NCBI GenBank assembly: GCA_963580455.1
Contig: OY756966.1
Location: 18,665,001 to 18,729,000, forward strand
Reading direction: 5' to 3'
Length of the DNA: 64,000 nucleotides
Source: Euonymus europaeus
Taxonomy: Eukaryota > Streptophyta > Magnoliopsida > Celastrales > Celastraceae
The notes under the pieces are model-generated. The model had not been told where the DNA came from, ran no database searches, and saw only the letters and a program-made list of their open reading frames with translations. A program made the translations under genes and the position numbers. Shown here piece by piece: positions 33,889-46,329 of this stretch; positions within the stretch are counted from its first letter, which is position 1, and the number at the start of each line of letters is the position of its first letter.

Positions 33889-34507
33889 TTTTGTAGAGCT
33901 TGAAGCGACACTAGCATCTCTAAGCTGGTCCAATTGTCGAGTATAAAACCTGGAGGATGAGTAATGGTAAAACTACGCTTCGCTGTTGATCCTTCTCCTT
34001 CTTCCAACAAATCTTCAGGAAGGAAAACCCCACCTTGAAATTTTCTAACCTTATTAGCAGTTTATCACAATAAACTGCCCCAGTATCAGTTGACCATCAT
34101 CATCCAAGAACCCTCCAAATATGAAACTTTAATAGAGCCATGGAATCACCTTCCCTTGGTATTCTAACTTAACTCCCTCTATGTGGGCCCACCTTTTCAT
34201 CTGTTTCTCTTTTTGAGCCTGGTTTTTATCATCCCTACTTGGTTCAAAACCCAGCCCCCAATGTTAGGCATGCTTCTTTATCTGTATGGTTGGGCAATAC
34301 CTTGTTCATTTCTTCCTAGGCCTTTTCGCGGGCGAAATCCCTTCTGCAACATCGTCTGCGAGACATGATTGATATGTGTAAAGCTTTGTTGTGTCCCATT
34401 CCTTGTGCTAGAATTTCTTATTTAGTGAATGATATGAAATGAGTGGCTAACACATTGCTTAGAATCCCTTCAAATGAATCTACTAGGATTCTCTTTGCTA
34501 CATATGT
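33889..34507 (-). pseudogene. Element E protease extension, G-patch, with deleted protease core
   Basis: Minus-strand MLQKGFRPRKGLGRNEQGI (near 34350-34290) is a G-patch. Downstream of it are broken frames matching the element C extension (PWLYSF-like text near 34140). Upstream the text passes from FISFTK / GHNKALHI directly into the G-patch, so the DNGS catalytic protease domain of about 190 residues is missing. Confidence 0.72.
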
Positions 34508-34860
34508 CTAATTAAGCATCTTCAACAAGACTTGACGATGTGGCTCCGAGCTCAAGATCAACTCTAAGATGGATATTTTTGCTGGAGTCTTCTTCAACTG
34601 GTCTACCACCATGTATTCGCTTTGTCTCACTATCTTCAAAAACTCTTGAATCTCATCCTCTGTAACCGTCTTCTTTATTTCTTCTTGGCAAACTATTGGG
34701 TCCTCTTTCGTCCCCGTCTTATTTGCCCTTATTACTACTTTTCCTTTTCTCTTCTTCTCTGCTTCTATCTCTGAGAGATCAACTCGAGCAAAAACCCTAC
34801 CAATCCTAATAACTCCACTTACTCCAGAGATATTATCCACAGACTCCTCAACTTTGCTTT
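34508..34860 (-). pseudogene. Element E pre-protease region
   Basis: Minus-strand DNISGVSGVIRIGRVFA, TVTEDEIQEFLKIVRQSEYMV and VDQLKKTPAKISILELILSS, LEPHRQVLLKMLN-type ending. It is collinear with element C at 15930-15600. Confidence 0.88.
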
Positions 34861-36480
34861 CCCATAAAGGACCGCTTTATTGTTAGTGTAGGCTATCTGT
34901 GGCAATCGACCCTTCTATCTTGGATCATCCTTCACATAATACTATAACACTATTTTTTTTGCAAGTCCTCCCTTCTTTGGACCTTGGAAAAATCCATCAT
35001 TGGTCATGTTCACTTCTTTTTGTTATTTGTGACTTTTCCCTATCACAATCTTCTTATCGTCTATCAATGATTGTATTCCCTTCCGGAAACTGAAACATCT
35101 TTCAATCGAGTGACCTTGCACCCTCTCATGGAACTCACAAAATTTCTACTGGTTGTAACCCTCATACTTTGGGCCATGCTCTAATTCTTCAGTTTGTATG
35201 AACCCTTCCCCTAATAGGACTTCAAACAACACTCTCATTGGCATTATGATCCGTCCAAAATCACTTACTATCAGATCATCTTCCTCTACAGCATTAACCC
35301 TTTCTTCAGGGTTAGGAAGTGGGTTATCATTAATGCTTGGCTTCTCGATTGCATCAAAATTCAACCTTTTTTACCTCCACCTTACCTTGCACTATTTCGT
35401 TTCAACGGGAAGTAATCTTCTGTCGAATGCCCTGGCATACTTCCATGATATAAGCAAATAGCATCTGGCTTATACCAATATGGACAGGGAAATGAATAAA
35501 CCTTTTCGGGAATAGGCACGATGACTCCTTGATCTTGTAGCTTTATGAAACATGGAGGGTAAGTTATAACGGTAGGATCAAAATACTTCTGAGGCCTATT
35601 GGGTCGAGGATTTTGATAATGTGGATGCGGGTTTTGGTAAGTATGTGAATTTGATGGGAAATAATTATTTTGACATGACCGATGATATTGATTTGGAACC
35701 AAGAAATGTGACGCTCTTGGCGCATTGCTTCGAGGTTGGTAATCAGACACAGGAGAATTATAAGGTGCCTGATTTAACTCAGGCTAATATTGTGTACCTC
35801 ACTCTCTTTCTTCTTTCCTTTTACTCCTTTCAACGGATCAAATTTATCGAAATTGATGTTAATGTTTTCCTTTCTTATACCTCGTTCTATCCGTTCCCTA
35901 GCATGGATAGTTTCTGATATATCTGCATACCCTCCTCCGACCATCTTTGATGAGTATGGCTCTTGGAGTGTGTCTAGGAACTTATCCACCAGATCTCTCT
36001 CAGATAGTGATGGAGTTATCTGAGTGGCTAGATCCCTCCAACGGTATGTATAATCTTTGAAACTCTCCCCTCCCTCATCACTGTATTCTCAAAGATCATA
36101 TAGGGTGGGAATTTTTGCAACATTATGCTTGTATTACTTGGTGTATAGCCCAGCTAAATATTCTCATGTTGCGACCATCAATGAATTTCAACTATTGAAC
36201 CATCGTTCTGCCACACCCGTCAGACTGTCCTGAAAAAAAATGTATCAGCATTTTATCATCCCCAACATAGGGATGCCTCCTTCTACAATACATGGTCAAA
36301 TGATCCAGCGATACCCCTAAAACATTGAAGACGGTGAATGTTGGAAGCTTGAAGTCAGACGGGATATGTAAATCCTTTATCAAGTTCAAACTCCCAGAAC
36401 ACAAAGTCACTGAGGCCTTAATCCTTTTTCTAATCTCATCCAGTGTTCCATTCTTTTTAGACGTGTAATGTGTTCTTGCT
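34861..36480 (-). pseudogene. Element E gag
   Basis: A series of minus-frame pieces in the order expected for Ogre gag: LIKDLHIPSDFKLPTFTVF and DHLTMYCRRRHPYVGDDKM (36410-36192), DTLQEPYSSKMVGGGYADIS (35989-35774), a P/N/Y-rich stretch (35750-35600) and a knuckle-like ICLYHGSMPGHSTEDYF (near 35450) in which the last cysteine of the C..H..C set is replaced. A second piece is 35364-35146. Many stops and small indels; it is clearly dead. Confidence 0.82.
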
Positions 36481-36566
36481 CAATCTGTTCTTTCGGTGAC
36501 TTTCATCTCCATCGGACTTGCCAATTCTTTCTTTACTCATTGTATTTTCTGGTCTCTTGTAGCCAT

Positions 36567-38209
36567 TTATTGCTTTTGATTTGCTTGCTCCCATTCAAAC
36601 ACCCTCTTTTCCATTTTTCTAGTGCTTTCTTCAGACTTCTCCTTTTGAACTTCTATCTCTGCATATGCATCTCTCAACCTGCTACACTCCTTGTCATGTT
36701 TAGCCTTTGCTGCTTCAACTGAAGTTTGGTACTTCAAGATTTCCTTTTCTCTCAGCCCTATCATTTGATTCTATTTGGCCATCTCTAACTCTTTCACTTT
36801 TCTTTTAGCTCGTTGTGCTTTCTCCTCTGCTCTGGCCACTTTTTTTAGCCCATTATCTTCTTTCTATCTCCCACTATTCTTTACTAGAGGACTTTAGTCC
36901 TTCTTCTAACTGAGCTTTTGGCAATATATTCGCCTGCCAGACCTTGACATTCTCTAACTCATATTTTGCTTGAGCTTCAGCTATGTAATCTATAGGTTCA
37001 TCAAAAGTGTGCATCGGGATTGTAAAACTTTGGACTACTGCTGCAGTGCATTCTTTCTTTCTGCTTGCTTGCCATACCTGGTATCCTTTGCTAGTGCTCC
37101 CTCTGTAAACTCCTCTCTTAACTCGCTGAACCTGCTTCCAAGATTTCAATATTTTCTTGATCTCCTCCATTCTTTCACTTTCATAGTCAAAAGTAAAATC
37201 GGCCAACCCGTGAGTCATAGGGATGAATTGTTTATGTGTCAACTACCTCAATACCAATGCAGGAGCATATGTAATTGCTCCCCATAATCCCAAGAGGGGA
37301 ACCCATGGATAACCTCCACAACGATAGATGGCTGATCCTATACCCATCCATGGTGCTTGCCATACAACTTCATCTAATGTCAACAAGAACTCCTTCCATC
37401 TTTCCGTGCCAAGTGATCTCTTAGGCCATTCAGCAGCCGCAAACTGTGCAATAGAGCTACTATACTTCATATATGCTCTTGAAAACTTGATTGTAGAAGA
37501 CTCGAATTGAGGAGGTGCTGGAAGATGCCCTATTATCCAAATGGTTAACAATGCTCACAAGCTCTGAATTACCACTTGTCCTGTTCTCTGCAGTATTTCA
37601 ACATTCTAAAAGTCTCGGCTAATATAGCAGGAACTAGATCAGCTCCATTCAAGTATTGTTCAAAGAAGAGAATCATCTGCCCATCCACATATCAATTTGC
37701 CTTTGGAAAAATAATTGTCCCATATATTAATAGGGCTAGAGCTGGAAAAACCTTATCATCACTCAATTGGGCCAGAATGTGCTGAATGAGAAAATTGCAA
37801 GATATGCATTCACTACCTTTTGCTCCTTTTTTCTCTCATCTCCTATTCAAACTCCGACTTGTAAATCCCTAAAATTGTGGACAGCGCACCTTTAACCCCT
37901 GCCCTACGCCCTGGATTATAGACACCTTTGAAACCTTCTTTTGAAATTTTTAGCAACTCTTCATATTCCTCCAAAGTAGGGGTTAAGTCATAGATCCCCA
38001 AAGTAAAGCAATGATATGATGGATCATAAAAACTCAACATCACTTCTAGTAGAGGCACATGAACAGCTACAGCACAAAGATATGCAATGTGACCAAATCT
38101 CCCACTGAACGCATGATGTCTTTCCACAGATATGCTATTCTACAAATATCTGAATTCTTTGAGATCAAATCTACCAAACTCTACACTCTTTACAGGAGGT
38201 AGTTGCACA
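36567..38209 (-). pseudogene. Element E ORF1 (DUF7745-like), main part
   Basis: From the right: ENVQLPPVKSVEFGRFDL (38214-38160), RFGHIAYLCAVAVHVPLLEV, FYDPSYHCFTLGIYDLTPTL, EEYEELLKI (38127-37960), then YRCGGYPWVPLLGLWGAI (37310), LADFTFDYESERMEEIKK and a coiled-coil tail (EVQKEKSEESTRKMEKRV at 36640). Same layout as ORF1 of element C, at lower identity. Interrupted at 38210 by solo LTR K; the N-terminus is at 40919-41047. Frameshifts near 37830, 37560 and 36870. Confidence 0.82.
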
Positions 38210-38214
38210 TTTTC

Positions 38215-38425
38215 TGTGACAGCCCAACCCTGGCTTAGTTGGTGACATGGGTTGCCATGGGCACCAAGTTAAAGGCTAGGTGAGGAGTTCGAATCCTACT
38301 AGCAACAACCTTCCCTTGCGAGAGGGAGATGGGGTTGGGGGTGGGGCCCATGGAGCCTGAATGTGAAGTGCCAACGGATTGGGCTAGGGCCTGCGGGCTG
38401 GCGCCTCAGGATTGGGCTGTCACAG
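38215..38425 (+). repeat. tRNA-derived SINE-like unit with inverted ends
   Basis: Box A TGGCTTAGTTGGT (38231-38243) and box B GGAGTTCGAATCC (38284-38296) sit at tRNA-like spacing. The unit is bounded by a perfect 18-base inverted repeat, TTTTCTGTGACAGCCCAA at 38210-38227 and its complement at 38413-38430. Confidence 0.7.
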
Positions 38426-38661
38426 AAAAACTACCTTTTTAAGAGTTTCCCCAGCCAAGTGTCTAGCATGACGGCCCACAGGCCCGCCCGGCAACACCTC
38501 GCCACTGGGTACTTCCCTGGGCCATGGCCCAGGCAGCCCAACCCATCCCTTGAATCCACACTTAAGTGATATACCAAGGAGGTTGTTGGAGTCAGGAATC
38601 GACCTCCTGACCTCTCTTTAACAAGCAGCGCATGACCTCACTTGCTACCAACTAAGCCAAT
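38426..38661 (-). repeat. Second tRNA-derived SINE-like unit, opposite strand
   Basis: On the minus strand, box A TTGGCTTAGTTGGTA (about 38646-38660) and box B GGAGGTCGATTCC (38595-38607). The body runs left towards 38430. It directly abuts the LTR start TGTAATGCCCC at 38662. Confidence 0.65.
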
Positions 38662-40918
38662 TGTAATGCCCCAATTTCGGGAAAATTACGTGGTGCTCAC
38701 CGCACCTTCCTAGGTCATCAATATGATCCACTTCCTTAGTCATTAACCCTAGTTCACTCAACCAGGACAACAACCCCAGTAAAAAATCCGGCAGCATCTC
38801 CCCGTATATCGGGAAATGCGTACCTGTAACAAAATGCAGCAACAATCACAATAATCACATTATAACCTAGCAGGGCCTCTGGCCATCTATCAGCATGCAA
38901 ATTCCAACCTAGCAGGGCCTCAGGCCATCTAGCAGCATGCACAAACTGATTCTCACACAAGTATCACATTTAACATAATAGAAATAGTTTCAAACATCAT
39001 TTAACAGGACTCAGAGTCCACCCCCGGTTCAGAAGGTACAATCACATAAATTACCTTATAACCGTACCAAAAGACACCCACCGGTGCCCACAGTAGATAA
39101 ATCATATATTATCTAATACAACAAGTGTGGAAATAAACAAAGTGCAACGCACTCACTATTTCAAAATCCTAACCCTACTCCAAGTGCCATCCATATCACA
39201 ACTTCGTCTCTACTGATCCGCAACACCGGCACTAGTACCAGTCTCACCTGTAGGAAGGAAATAAAAGGGTGAGCTAGAAGCTCAGTAGGGTAAAGAGCGA
39301 ACAATCATTATAGGCTGAATCCAATAAAAAGGCAATGCAATAATATGATATCCCAAATGCGCATGTCACATAACACAACAATAACACTCGAGCGACCTTT
39401 CTGGGGAAAATCAATCATAGTTCCATAATTCCAACTATGAATCATCAACAACAATCAAGACCATGATCATCCCAATCATGTCTTGATCACAACATCGGAC
39501 ACTCATCCGGTTCTCCCAACCATCAATGGATGCAAGCCGACTCATCACATTTCCTCATTCATTTCTGGTTCTCCCAACCATTAATGAATTAACCATACCA
39601 TCCCCAGAAAGTCACCCGATTGTGTGAGTCCCATCACACCCACACCTTAAGTGTGTTGCCTCACATGAAGTCATTTGGTTGATGCCAAGCCCAACACTCA
39701 ACCATCCTCCCATGTGACGTTCAAGTAGTTCCTGGGGTATACCCGAGTCCATACTCGAGCATCCCATGCAATTTCTAATGTACTCATGCTTCATGCCCTC
39801 AATTAATATATATATATATATACTTCTCCTATATATATTTAAAGCTACTCATGATGCATGAATGATCAATCATTGCTCAATAAGCAATTGAACATGAACA
39901 AGGTTTAATGCAATCTACATTTCAAGAGAAAAACAAGAATAAATCCTAAGTTCGTTCTTCCTTAGAAACAATAAGGCAAGAACACAAACGTAAAGACCAA
40001 TGAGGATACGAACCGCAATTTATAGAGAAAAAGAATGATATGAAGTGAATTGGTCAAGAAATCCCCTACCTCAAGTTGAGCACAACACACAATTCCAAAT
40101 TCCAAGAATTAGGGTTTAAACCCACCTTTCACCAACCTAACCATATTTCATCATTCCAATCCATATATACATGTTAATAACACACATTTATCATAACAAT
40201 AACAATTCCAATACAAAATCCAAGAGAGACTAACTTCTCTCTCTAGAATTCCCAAATTCCTCCAAATTTGTCCAATAATCAAACTCAACCTAAACCAAGG
40301 ATTGAAACCTATGAAACAACCTTAAATTACCCTAAGAACAACATATGTAAACCCTACAATCAAACTCTAAAAGAATCCAAGTAGATCTACGAAAATCCTT
40401 AAGTTCCAAAACCGTAGAAAACTCACCTTAAACTTCCAAATCTCCTTCGATTCTTCCTTGAATGTTGTTAATCACCCACAATCCACTCCAAATCAAGCTT
40501 GATCTTGCCCAAATCACCTTATATCTCTCCTTACCTCTCTCTTTCTCTCTCTACACGGAAAGAACCAGAAAAAATGAAGAAGAAGAAGACATTCCCGTGT
40601 TTTAAGCTTGCTGGGTCAGGTGTTGGCACTCTTCCAGCACTCCAGCGCTGGAAGGGCGCCCGACTCTGATTTTTTTTTCTTCTCTTTTTTTTTTAAATTC
40701 ACATCCGTCTCGGTCTAAGCTTTGATTTGATATATTATGGGCCCGAAACGGATATGTGTGCTAAACGTTATGGCCCAATTAGTAAACCTTGCTAAAAAAT
40801 GATTCTTTGCGGCCTTATACAACTCGAATGGTTCGTAAACTCTTCGAATCCATTCCCCATAACTTATTACTCAAAATTTAACCAACCCTAATTTTTTTTT
40901 TTGGGTCGGGGTTTCACA

Positions 40919-41047
40919 TTTTCGCTAGGCTGAAGGCCATCTCCATACTGTCTCTGTCCCCAATGTGATTCTCTAGCCACTTCTTCAATGTCCTGCATCC
41001 CATGCCCCATCATCTCAACTGACGTAGTACTGTTTCCCTTGTCCATG
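40919..41047 (-). pseudogene. Element E ORF1, N-terminus
   Basis: Minus-strand start near 41047: MDKGNSTTSVEMMGHGMQDI, EEVARESHWGQRQYGDGLQPS, then ENVQLPP on the other side of solo LTR K. The upstream context is non-coding leader, and this ATG is the first in frame after the last upstream stop seen. Confidence 0.6.
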
Positions 41048-42449
41048 AATTCTTGATAACCTCTAGATTCCGATAGTGTTCAAGATTCCTATATATGCAA
41101 TTTAAATTTTAAAACAATGTAAAAATAAGCAAAATCAATAATATATATACAAAAACAACATATATACAAAAACCACTTATGTACATTAAAACCAACTCAC
41201 ATATGTACAAAAACAGGATCATATATATACAATAAAGCAAACATCATATATACAAACAAAATAAAATCATATATGTACAAGAAAAACAACATACATATAT
41301 ATAAAATAAAATAAAACATCATATATACAAATAAAATAAAATCACATATGTACAGCCAAGCACAACAACAATATGTACCACACAATAAGGTTAGAAGTAG
41401 TTTCCTATGTCCTATAACTCTGTGGTCATTATTTATGGAAAATCTAGGTTCTCGACTTATTCCCCCATCAGTGTCCATTGTTGGAATAGCCTAGGTCCCA
41501 CTTAATAGAGGAGAAGGTCGAGTGAGGATTTTTCGCGAGCCTGCACAAGGATTGAAATCCCTCGAAGGTCTCAAGATATGTACATCGAGTACGATAATTA
41601 GACATAAAATAAAAACTATATTGAGAGTCTAATATTGAGGTTCATGAGACCCTTCCATCCAATGGTTAAGTTTCCATAAAATACTCTCACTTGAAGAAAT
41701 TTTCAGGTGGTGCATCCAATGCATTCCCCAAATTAATTTCATCGTCGGTACAGACTTTCGATATAATTTTTATGCACAAATAAAATAAAAATAAAACAAA
41801 AATGAAAATAAAAAATTAAATTAAATTAAATTAAAAAAAATAGAAATAAAATAATAAATGAAAAAATAAAATTAATATATAAGACGAAGTTAAAATATTG
41901 GCAACCAAGTTTTTTGTGTGTGGATTATACGATATTGAATTATCGTAAATCCCAATGCAAATACATCAACGTTTTAAATCATACAATTTAGACACAGTCA
42001 CACAGCATAGAAAAAACACACTTCAAATAAACACATCATTCACATATGACAAATAATAATCATGGAAGGGACTCGGTTCCCATATTTTATTCTGGGTAAT
42101 TTATCATTTCAACAATACTATTCAATTAGTATAATTGAAAATTATGATCGATCACCGAAAGAAGATTATCCTATCGGGAGAGCATCCAATGCCTCCCAAT
42201 AATTTCCGTCATCGGTTCAACTTTCAATATAATAATTAAACCCTCCCTAAACAAGCACAACACATGTCCAATTTAACTGAATCCAATTTGAAACAAATGC
42301 AACCAAAAAATAATATCAAAACTCAGGGTCAAATGATCTTATAATATCAAATTCGACGAACATAATCGTAGAAAACAAATTCATCAATGTTTAAAATAGT
42401 CCTCTTATGGAATCTAAACCAACAGGAAGCACTATATATATAAATAGGA
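41048..42449 (-). other. Element E leader, no gene seen
   Basis: AT-rich, with ATATATACAAA-type imperfect repeats at 41150-41360 and A-rich sequence at 41780-41880. Two related segments (about 41700-41770 and 42160-42240) share GCATCCAATGC, TCATCGGT and CTTTC(G/A)ATATAAT, suggesting an old duplication. It continues for 49 bases beyond Mutator element F (51036-51084). Confidence 0.6.
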
Positions 42450-42458
42450 AAATAATAT

Positions 42459-42560
42459 AGATCCCAGCCTCTTGCATCCCATTGCATCCCACGCTGATGT
42501 GGCGGTGAGGTGTCATGCTGATGAGGATGCTGACTGGGTTTTTTTTTTAATTTCTAAATA
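42459..42560. repeat. Element F left terminal inverted repeat
   Basis: Shares with the complement of 50930-51026 the blocks GATCCCA / CAGTCCC, GCATCCCA, CTGATGTGGC / TACGTGGC and GATGCTGACTGGGTTTTTT / GATGACTGGGATTTTTT. The inner block is the best conserved. Confidence 0.7.
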
Positions 42561-43527
42561 TCATATAAAAGTTACACAGTAACGAGATGGGTTTGTCGGA
42601 TTCTTACCATGTTTCTCTATCCCCTCCCGTGGTCAGTCTCGCTATTACAGTGCTCAAGGTTCCAGTCTGAAGCTTCATCTCCTCGTTTGTAGCTATTTGT
42701 GGGTGTCTTGCTTCAGATCGGAGGTCGTATTGCGGTGTTCTCTTACGGATCGAAGTTATCTTTCTCTCAAGCACAGATCGGAGCTCTCTCAGATCGGCGA
42801 CCTCTTTCGTGGGTTTTTAATAGCATACAGGTATAAATGGTGGATCAATATGGTATAGATAGTGGGTTTTTCATTGATTTGTTTTGTTTAGTCGTTATAT
42901 ATTTACTTGTTGCATTATCCGGACTTTGTTCTTGAAGGCGAAGTGGGGTTATGCTATAGGGGTTTTTTGTGTTCTTTTTTTGTAGATAAGATGACCGGTT
43001 TTGTGGATATCCTTGTTGGGGGTAATGACTGCGATGATTTTGATGTTGGGAATGATGTTGCTGATATTGTGACTACTTCTTTTGAGAGTGTTGATGGCGG
43101 CGAGGAGAATGTACCAATGGAGGGGATGATGTTCGACAGTGATATGGATTTGTTTAATTTTTAGAAGAAATATGGAGAGCGCAATGGTTTCTCTGTAAAG
43201 AGGAGGACAAAGAACAAGAACGAGCTGGGTGTGTGTACACACATGACGTTCACTTGTGGAAAGTCAGACAAGTTTCGTATTCGTACTGTGATACCAATCA
43301 AATCTCGGTCGCATACGAAGATTGATTGCAAGGCTAGGCTGAGAGCTCGTTTATGTGCTGATGGCAAATGGGAGATCACCAATTTTATGGACAGACATAA
43401 CCATGAATTGAGCCCCTCTCATTCAAGGTTTTTCTTATGCAATCGAGAGATCAGCTCACACATCAAGCGACAATTGGAGATCAATGATATGGCTGGTATA
43501 AGGCCGTGCAAGAGCCACAATGCACAG

Positions 43528-44139
43528 GTGATTTAGTTTTGTTTTGTGAATTACTGCATTTTACGTTTGTCATATGACCTGACAGTTACGTTTTGCCATT
43601 GTATAAATCAATGGAATAATGTTATTACATTGTGCTTTTTATACTGTAATATGATATTCCATTGTCATATTCCATTGGAATACTTAATTCCATTGTCAAT
43701 ATACAATGGAATATCATTATACGTTTAAATGTTATTCCATTTTGACTGTATCCCATTGAAATATTTACAGTGGAATATTTCAATTCCATTGTCATATTAC
43801 AGTGGAATAATTGATTTCCTTGTCATACTGCATTGGAATACATAACTCCATTGTCAATATACAATGGAATATCATTAGACGCTTTAAATGTTATTCCATT
43901 TTGACTATATTCCATTGTAGTATTTACAGTGGAATATTTCAATTCCATTGTACTAAACAATGGAATATGCGTTCCATTGTCTTTTTTGATAAATGAATAT
44001 ATTATTCCATTGTTTTTGACAGTGGAATAACAAAGTACACATGCAATTGCTACTAGTTCTGAGTTATAACATTGCACGTTTCCCTTATTCCATTGTCACG
44101 GACAAATAACACAGTTTTTGTGTTTTATGGTGTGAGTAG
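43528..44139 (+). other. Intron of the F transposase, filled with palindromic motif
   Basis: GTGATT...GAGTAG, 612 bases, phase 0. Contains at least 15 copies of ATTCCATTGT or its complement, several as hairpin pairs, and a direct duplication of about 170 bases (43686-43790 resembles 43850-43950). Confidence 0.72.
43595..44095. repeat. ATTCCATTGT / ACAATGGAAT cluster 1
   Basis: Both orientations alternate, e.g. AATTCCATTGT at 43687 followed six bases later by ACAATGGAAT. Confined to the intron. Confidence 0.88.
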
Positions 44140-45464
44140 GTGATTGGAGCTGGTGGACATGAACATTTACCTTTTATTCAACAGGATACCAGGAACCTCT
44201 TAACCAGAATTAGGCGGATGAGACTCGGTGAGGGTGATGCCAACGCTATCCAGAATTACTTCTTGAAAATGCAGTCGAAAAATGAAGGATTTTTCTCCAT
44301 GATAGATTGGGATGATAAAGGGCGATTGAAGAGTGTTTTTTAGGCTGATCAGCATAGTAGGGCAGCTTGTTGGGAATTTGGCGACGTTGTAAGCTTTGAC
44401 ACTACATATCTGACGAACAAGTACGACATGCCTTTTGCCCCATTTGTGGGTGTGAATCATCATGGTCATTCCGTGCTTCTTGGTTGTGGTTTGATTGCGA
44501 ACGAAGATACTGAGACTTTTACATGGTTGTTCAAGACTTGGCTTGCGTGCATGCATGGTATTCCTCCTAGCGGGATAATCACGGACCAAGATAGAGCTAT
44601 GAAGAAGGCCATTGAAATTGCTTTTCCTGGCACAAGACACAGATGGTGCCTGTGGCATATTTTGAAAAAGGTGCCTAAGAAATTAGGTTCGTACAAAGAG
44701 TACAAATGGATAACTTACTCGTTGGGGGATGCTGTTTATGATTCTCAGAGCGTAGCTCAGTTTGAGACTGGTTGGGACAATATGATACATGAGTTTGGTT
44801 TGGAGGGAAGTTCTTGGTTGGCAACTATGTATGAGGAAAGGCATATGTAGGTTCCTGTTTATTTGAAGAACTTCTTTTGGGCGGGAATGTCCACTACCCA
44901 AAGGAGTGAAAGCATGAATGCTTTTTTTTTACGGGTATGTAAACTCAAAAACTACTCTAAAACAATTTGTTGAGCAATACAACAATGCACTCAGGGATAA
45001 GGTGCAAAAAGAATGCCAAGCAGACTTTAATTCCTTCCACAAGCATCCTCAGTGTGTTTCTTGGTATGAAATGGAAAAAAAAATTGCTGGATTATATACG
45101 GAGGCCAAATTCAAAGAGTTTCAAAAAGAGTTGTTTGGGTTGATGTATTGTTGTGTTCAGTCAGTAGAGAATACTTCTTTTGACACTGCAATATTTTCTT
45201 GGTATATAATCAAGTCGCACATTTGATTGAGGAGACAGCAAATGCACTGGCTCCTACTCCGGGTGTTGTTTCATTGCCAGTCACTAGTTCCAATGACCCG
45301 GTGAATCGACGAGGAAAAGGACGCCCTCCAAGTGCGAGGAAGAAAAGGATATTCAGGAAGAAGCATCTTGGTACGTCTGCATTGGAAGTCACAATGCAAA
45401 CAGCGGGTTTGGATGATTTTGTGGCAGATGGTCTGTGATTTTAGTACCGATTCCAATTTGAACT

Positions 45465-45720
45465 GGATGGATTCCATTGTTTACATACATTTATTCCATT
45501 GCTTGTGGAACTTGTTCCATTGTGTTAAATTTTTCCCGTTGTGTGTTTCACTTTGTCCCATTGTGTGTTTTCATACATTTATTCTATTGTACTTTGAAAC
45601 TGATTTCGTTGTGTGTTGTAACTTATTCCATTGTGCATGTAACTTATTCCATTGTGCATGTACCTTTATTCCATTGTTCTTGAAACTTTATTCCATTGTA
45701 CTTGAAACTTTATTCGGTGG
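45465..45720. repeat. ATTCCATTGT cluster 2, between the two F genes
   Basis: Mostly one orientation: TTATTCCATTGT recurs at roughly 15-45 base spacing with variants TTCCCGTTGT and TTCTATTGT. It lies between the transposase stop and the end of the Ulp1-like gene. Confidence 0.85.
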
Positions 45721-46329
45721 TGTGGGGAGTAATTTTTTTCAAATGTTTTGGTTTTTTTAGTTATTCTATTGTATTGTTTTATTTATCATAGTACATACAC
45801 ATGACTTATTTGCTTATTTTCACAGTGCAAATACATTTATTTGGTTGTGAAATTCTTAGCAAATAGAGTGGATATGGAAGCAGAGGATATGAAAGCAATT
45901 ATGGAAGCAAGAATACCAAGTTAAATAGAGTTGATATTGAAAAGTTTTGCACAGTGTAAAATAAACACAAGATTAAAGACAAGTTTAAAATAATAATGTC
46001 CAATCACTTTGGGGCTCCACCGTCAAGGGGTAAATCACAGAGTACTTGATCTAAGGCCAAAGTCTCTTTGTATAGTTCTTCATTCCACGAGTGACCAGGA
46101 TCATCTAGTAACCGATTGATGATCCTCGCTCTGATTATTGCTATTTCATCCACAGATAACTCCCCCGTTGGGATATCCGTACGATTGAAGATGCATTCCA
46201 TAACGAATATGCAGACGATGCCACAGTCGACCCTAATTCATTGAGATAATCGAGTGAAAAAAATTTGACTGCTTTATGGGGGAATTAAATTGTTTTAAGG
46301 AAAATGATATATATCCCATGGGGTTGTAT

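Larger units (their letters stand above)
38210..40923. mobile_element. Solo LTR K with SINE-like heads, TTTTC duplications
   Basis: The insert is 38215-40918, 2704 bases, starting TGTGACAGCCC and ending GGGGTTTCACA. TTTTC flanks both sides (38210-38214, 40919-40923), and removing it restores the ORF1 frame of element E (PSENVQLPP). From TGTAATGCCCCAATTTCGGG (38662) to the right end it resembles a plant Gypsy LTR; the stretch 38215-38661 holds SINE-like sequence. No gag-pol is present. A (TA)n tract is at 39807-39822. No gene was recognised inside. Confidence 0.82.
42991..45438 (+). pseudogene. Element F FAR1-like MULE transposase
   Basis: Exon 1 (42991-43527): acidic start, then KKYGERNGFSVKRRT, CKARLRARLCADGKWEI and DRHNHELSP, the FAR1 DNA-binding domain. 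Intron 43528-44139 joins HNAQ to VIGAGG in frame. Exon 2: RAACWEFGDVVSFDTTYLTN, PFAPFVGVNHHGHSVLLGCG, SGIITDQDRAMKKAIEIAFP and HRWCLWHILKKVPKK, the MULE core with both aspartates. Three TAG stops (about 43162, 44341, 44848) and a frameshift in a T run (44923) disable it. The SWIM zinc finger is missing; the tail RRGKGRPPSARKKR resembles an AT-hook. Confidence 0.9.

Noticed and set aside
38215..38661. Functional tRNA genes
   Set aside because: A and B boxes are present but the surrounding bases do not form a tRNA cloverleaf; the GC-rich body and fold-back fit SINEs.
41197..41478. Minus-strand hydrophobic open frame that could be a membrane protein
   Set aside because: It is built from ATATATACAAA-type repeats in a leader, which give repeating YIYDFILFVYM-like text.
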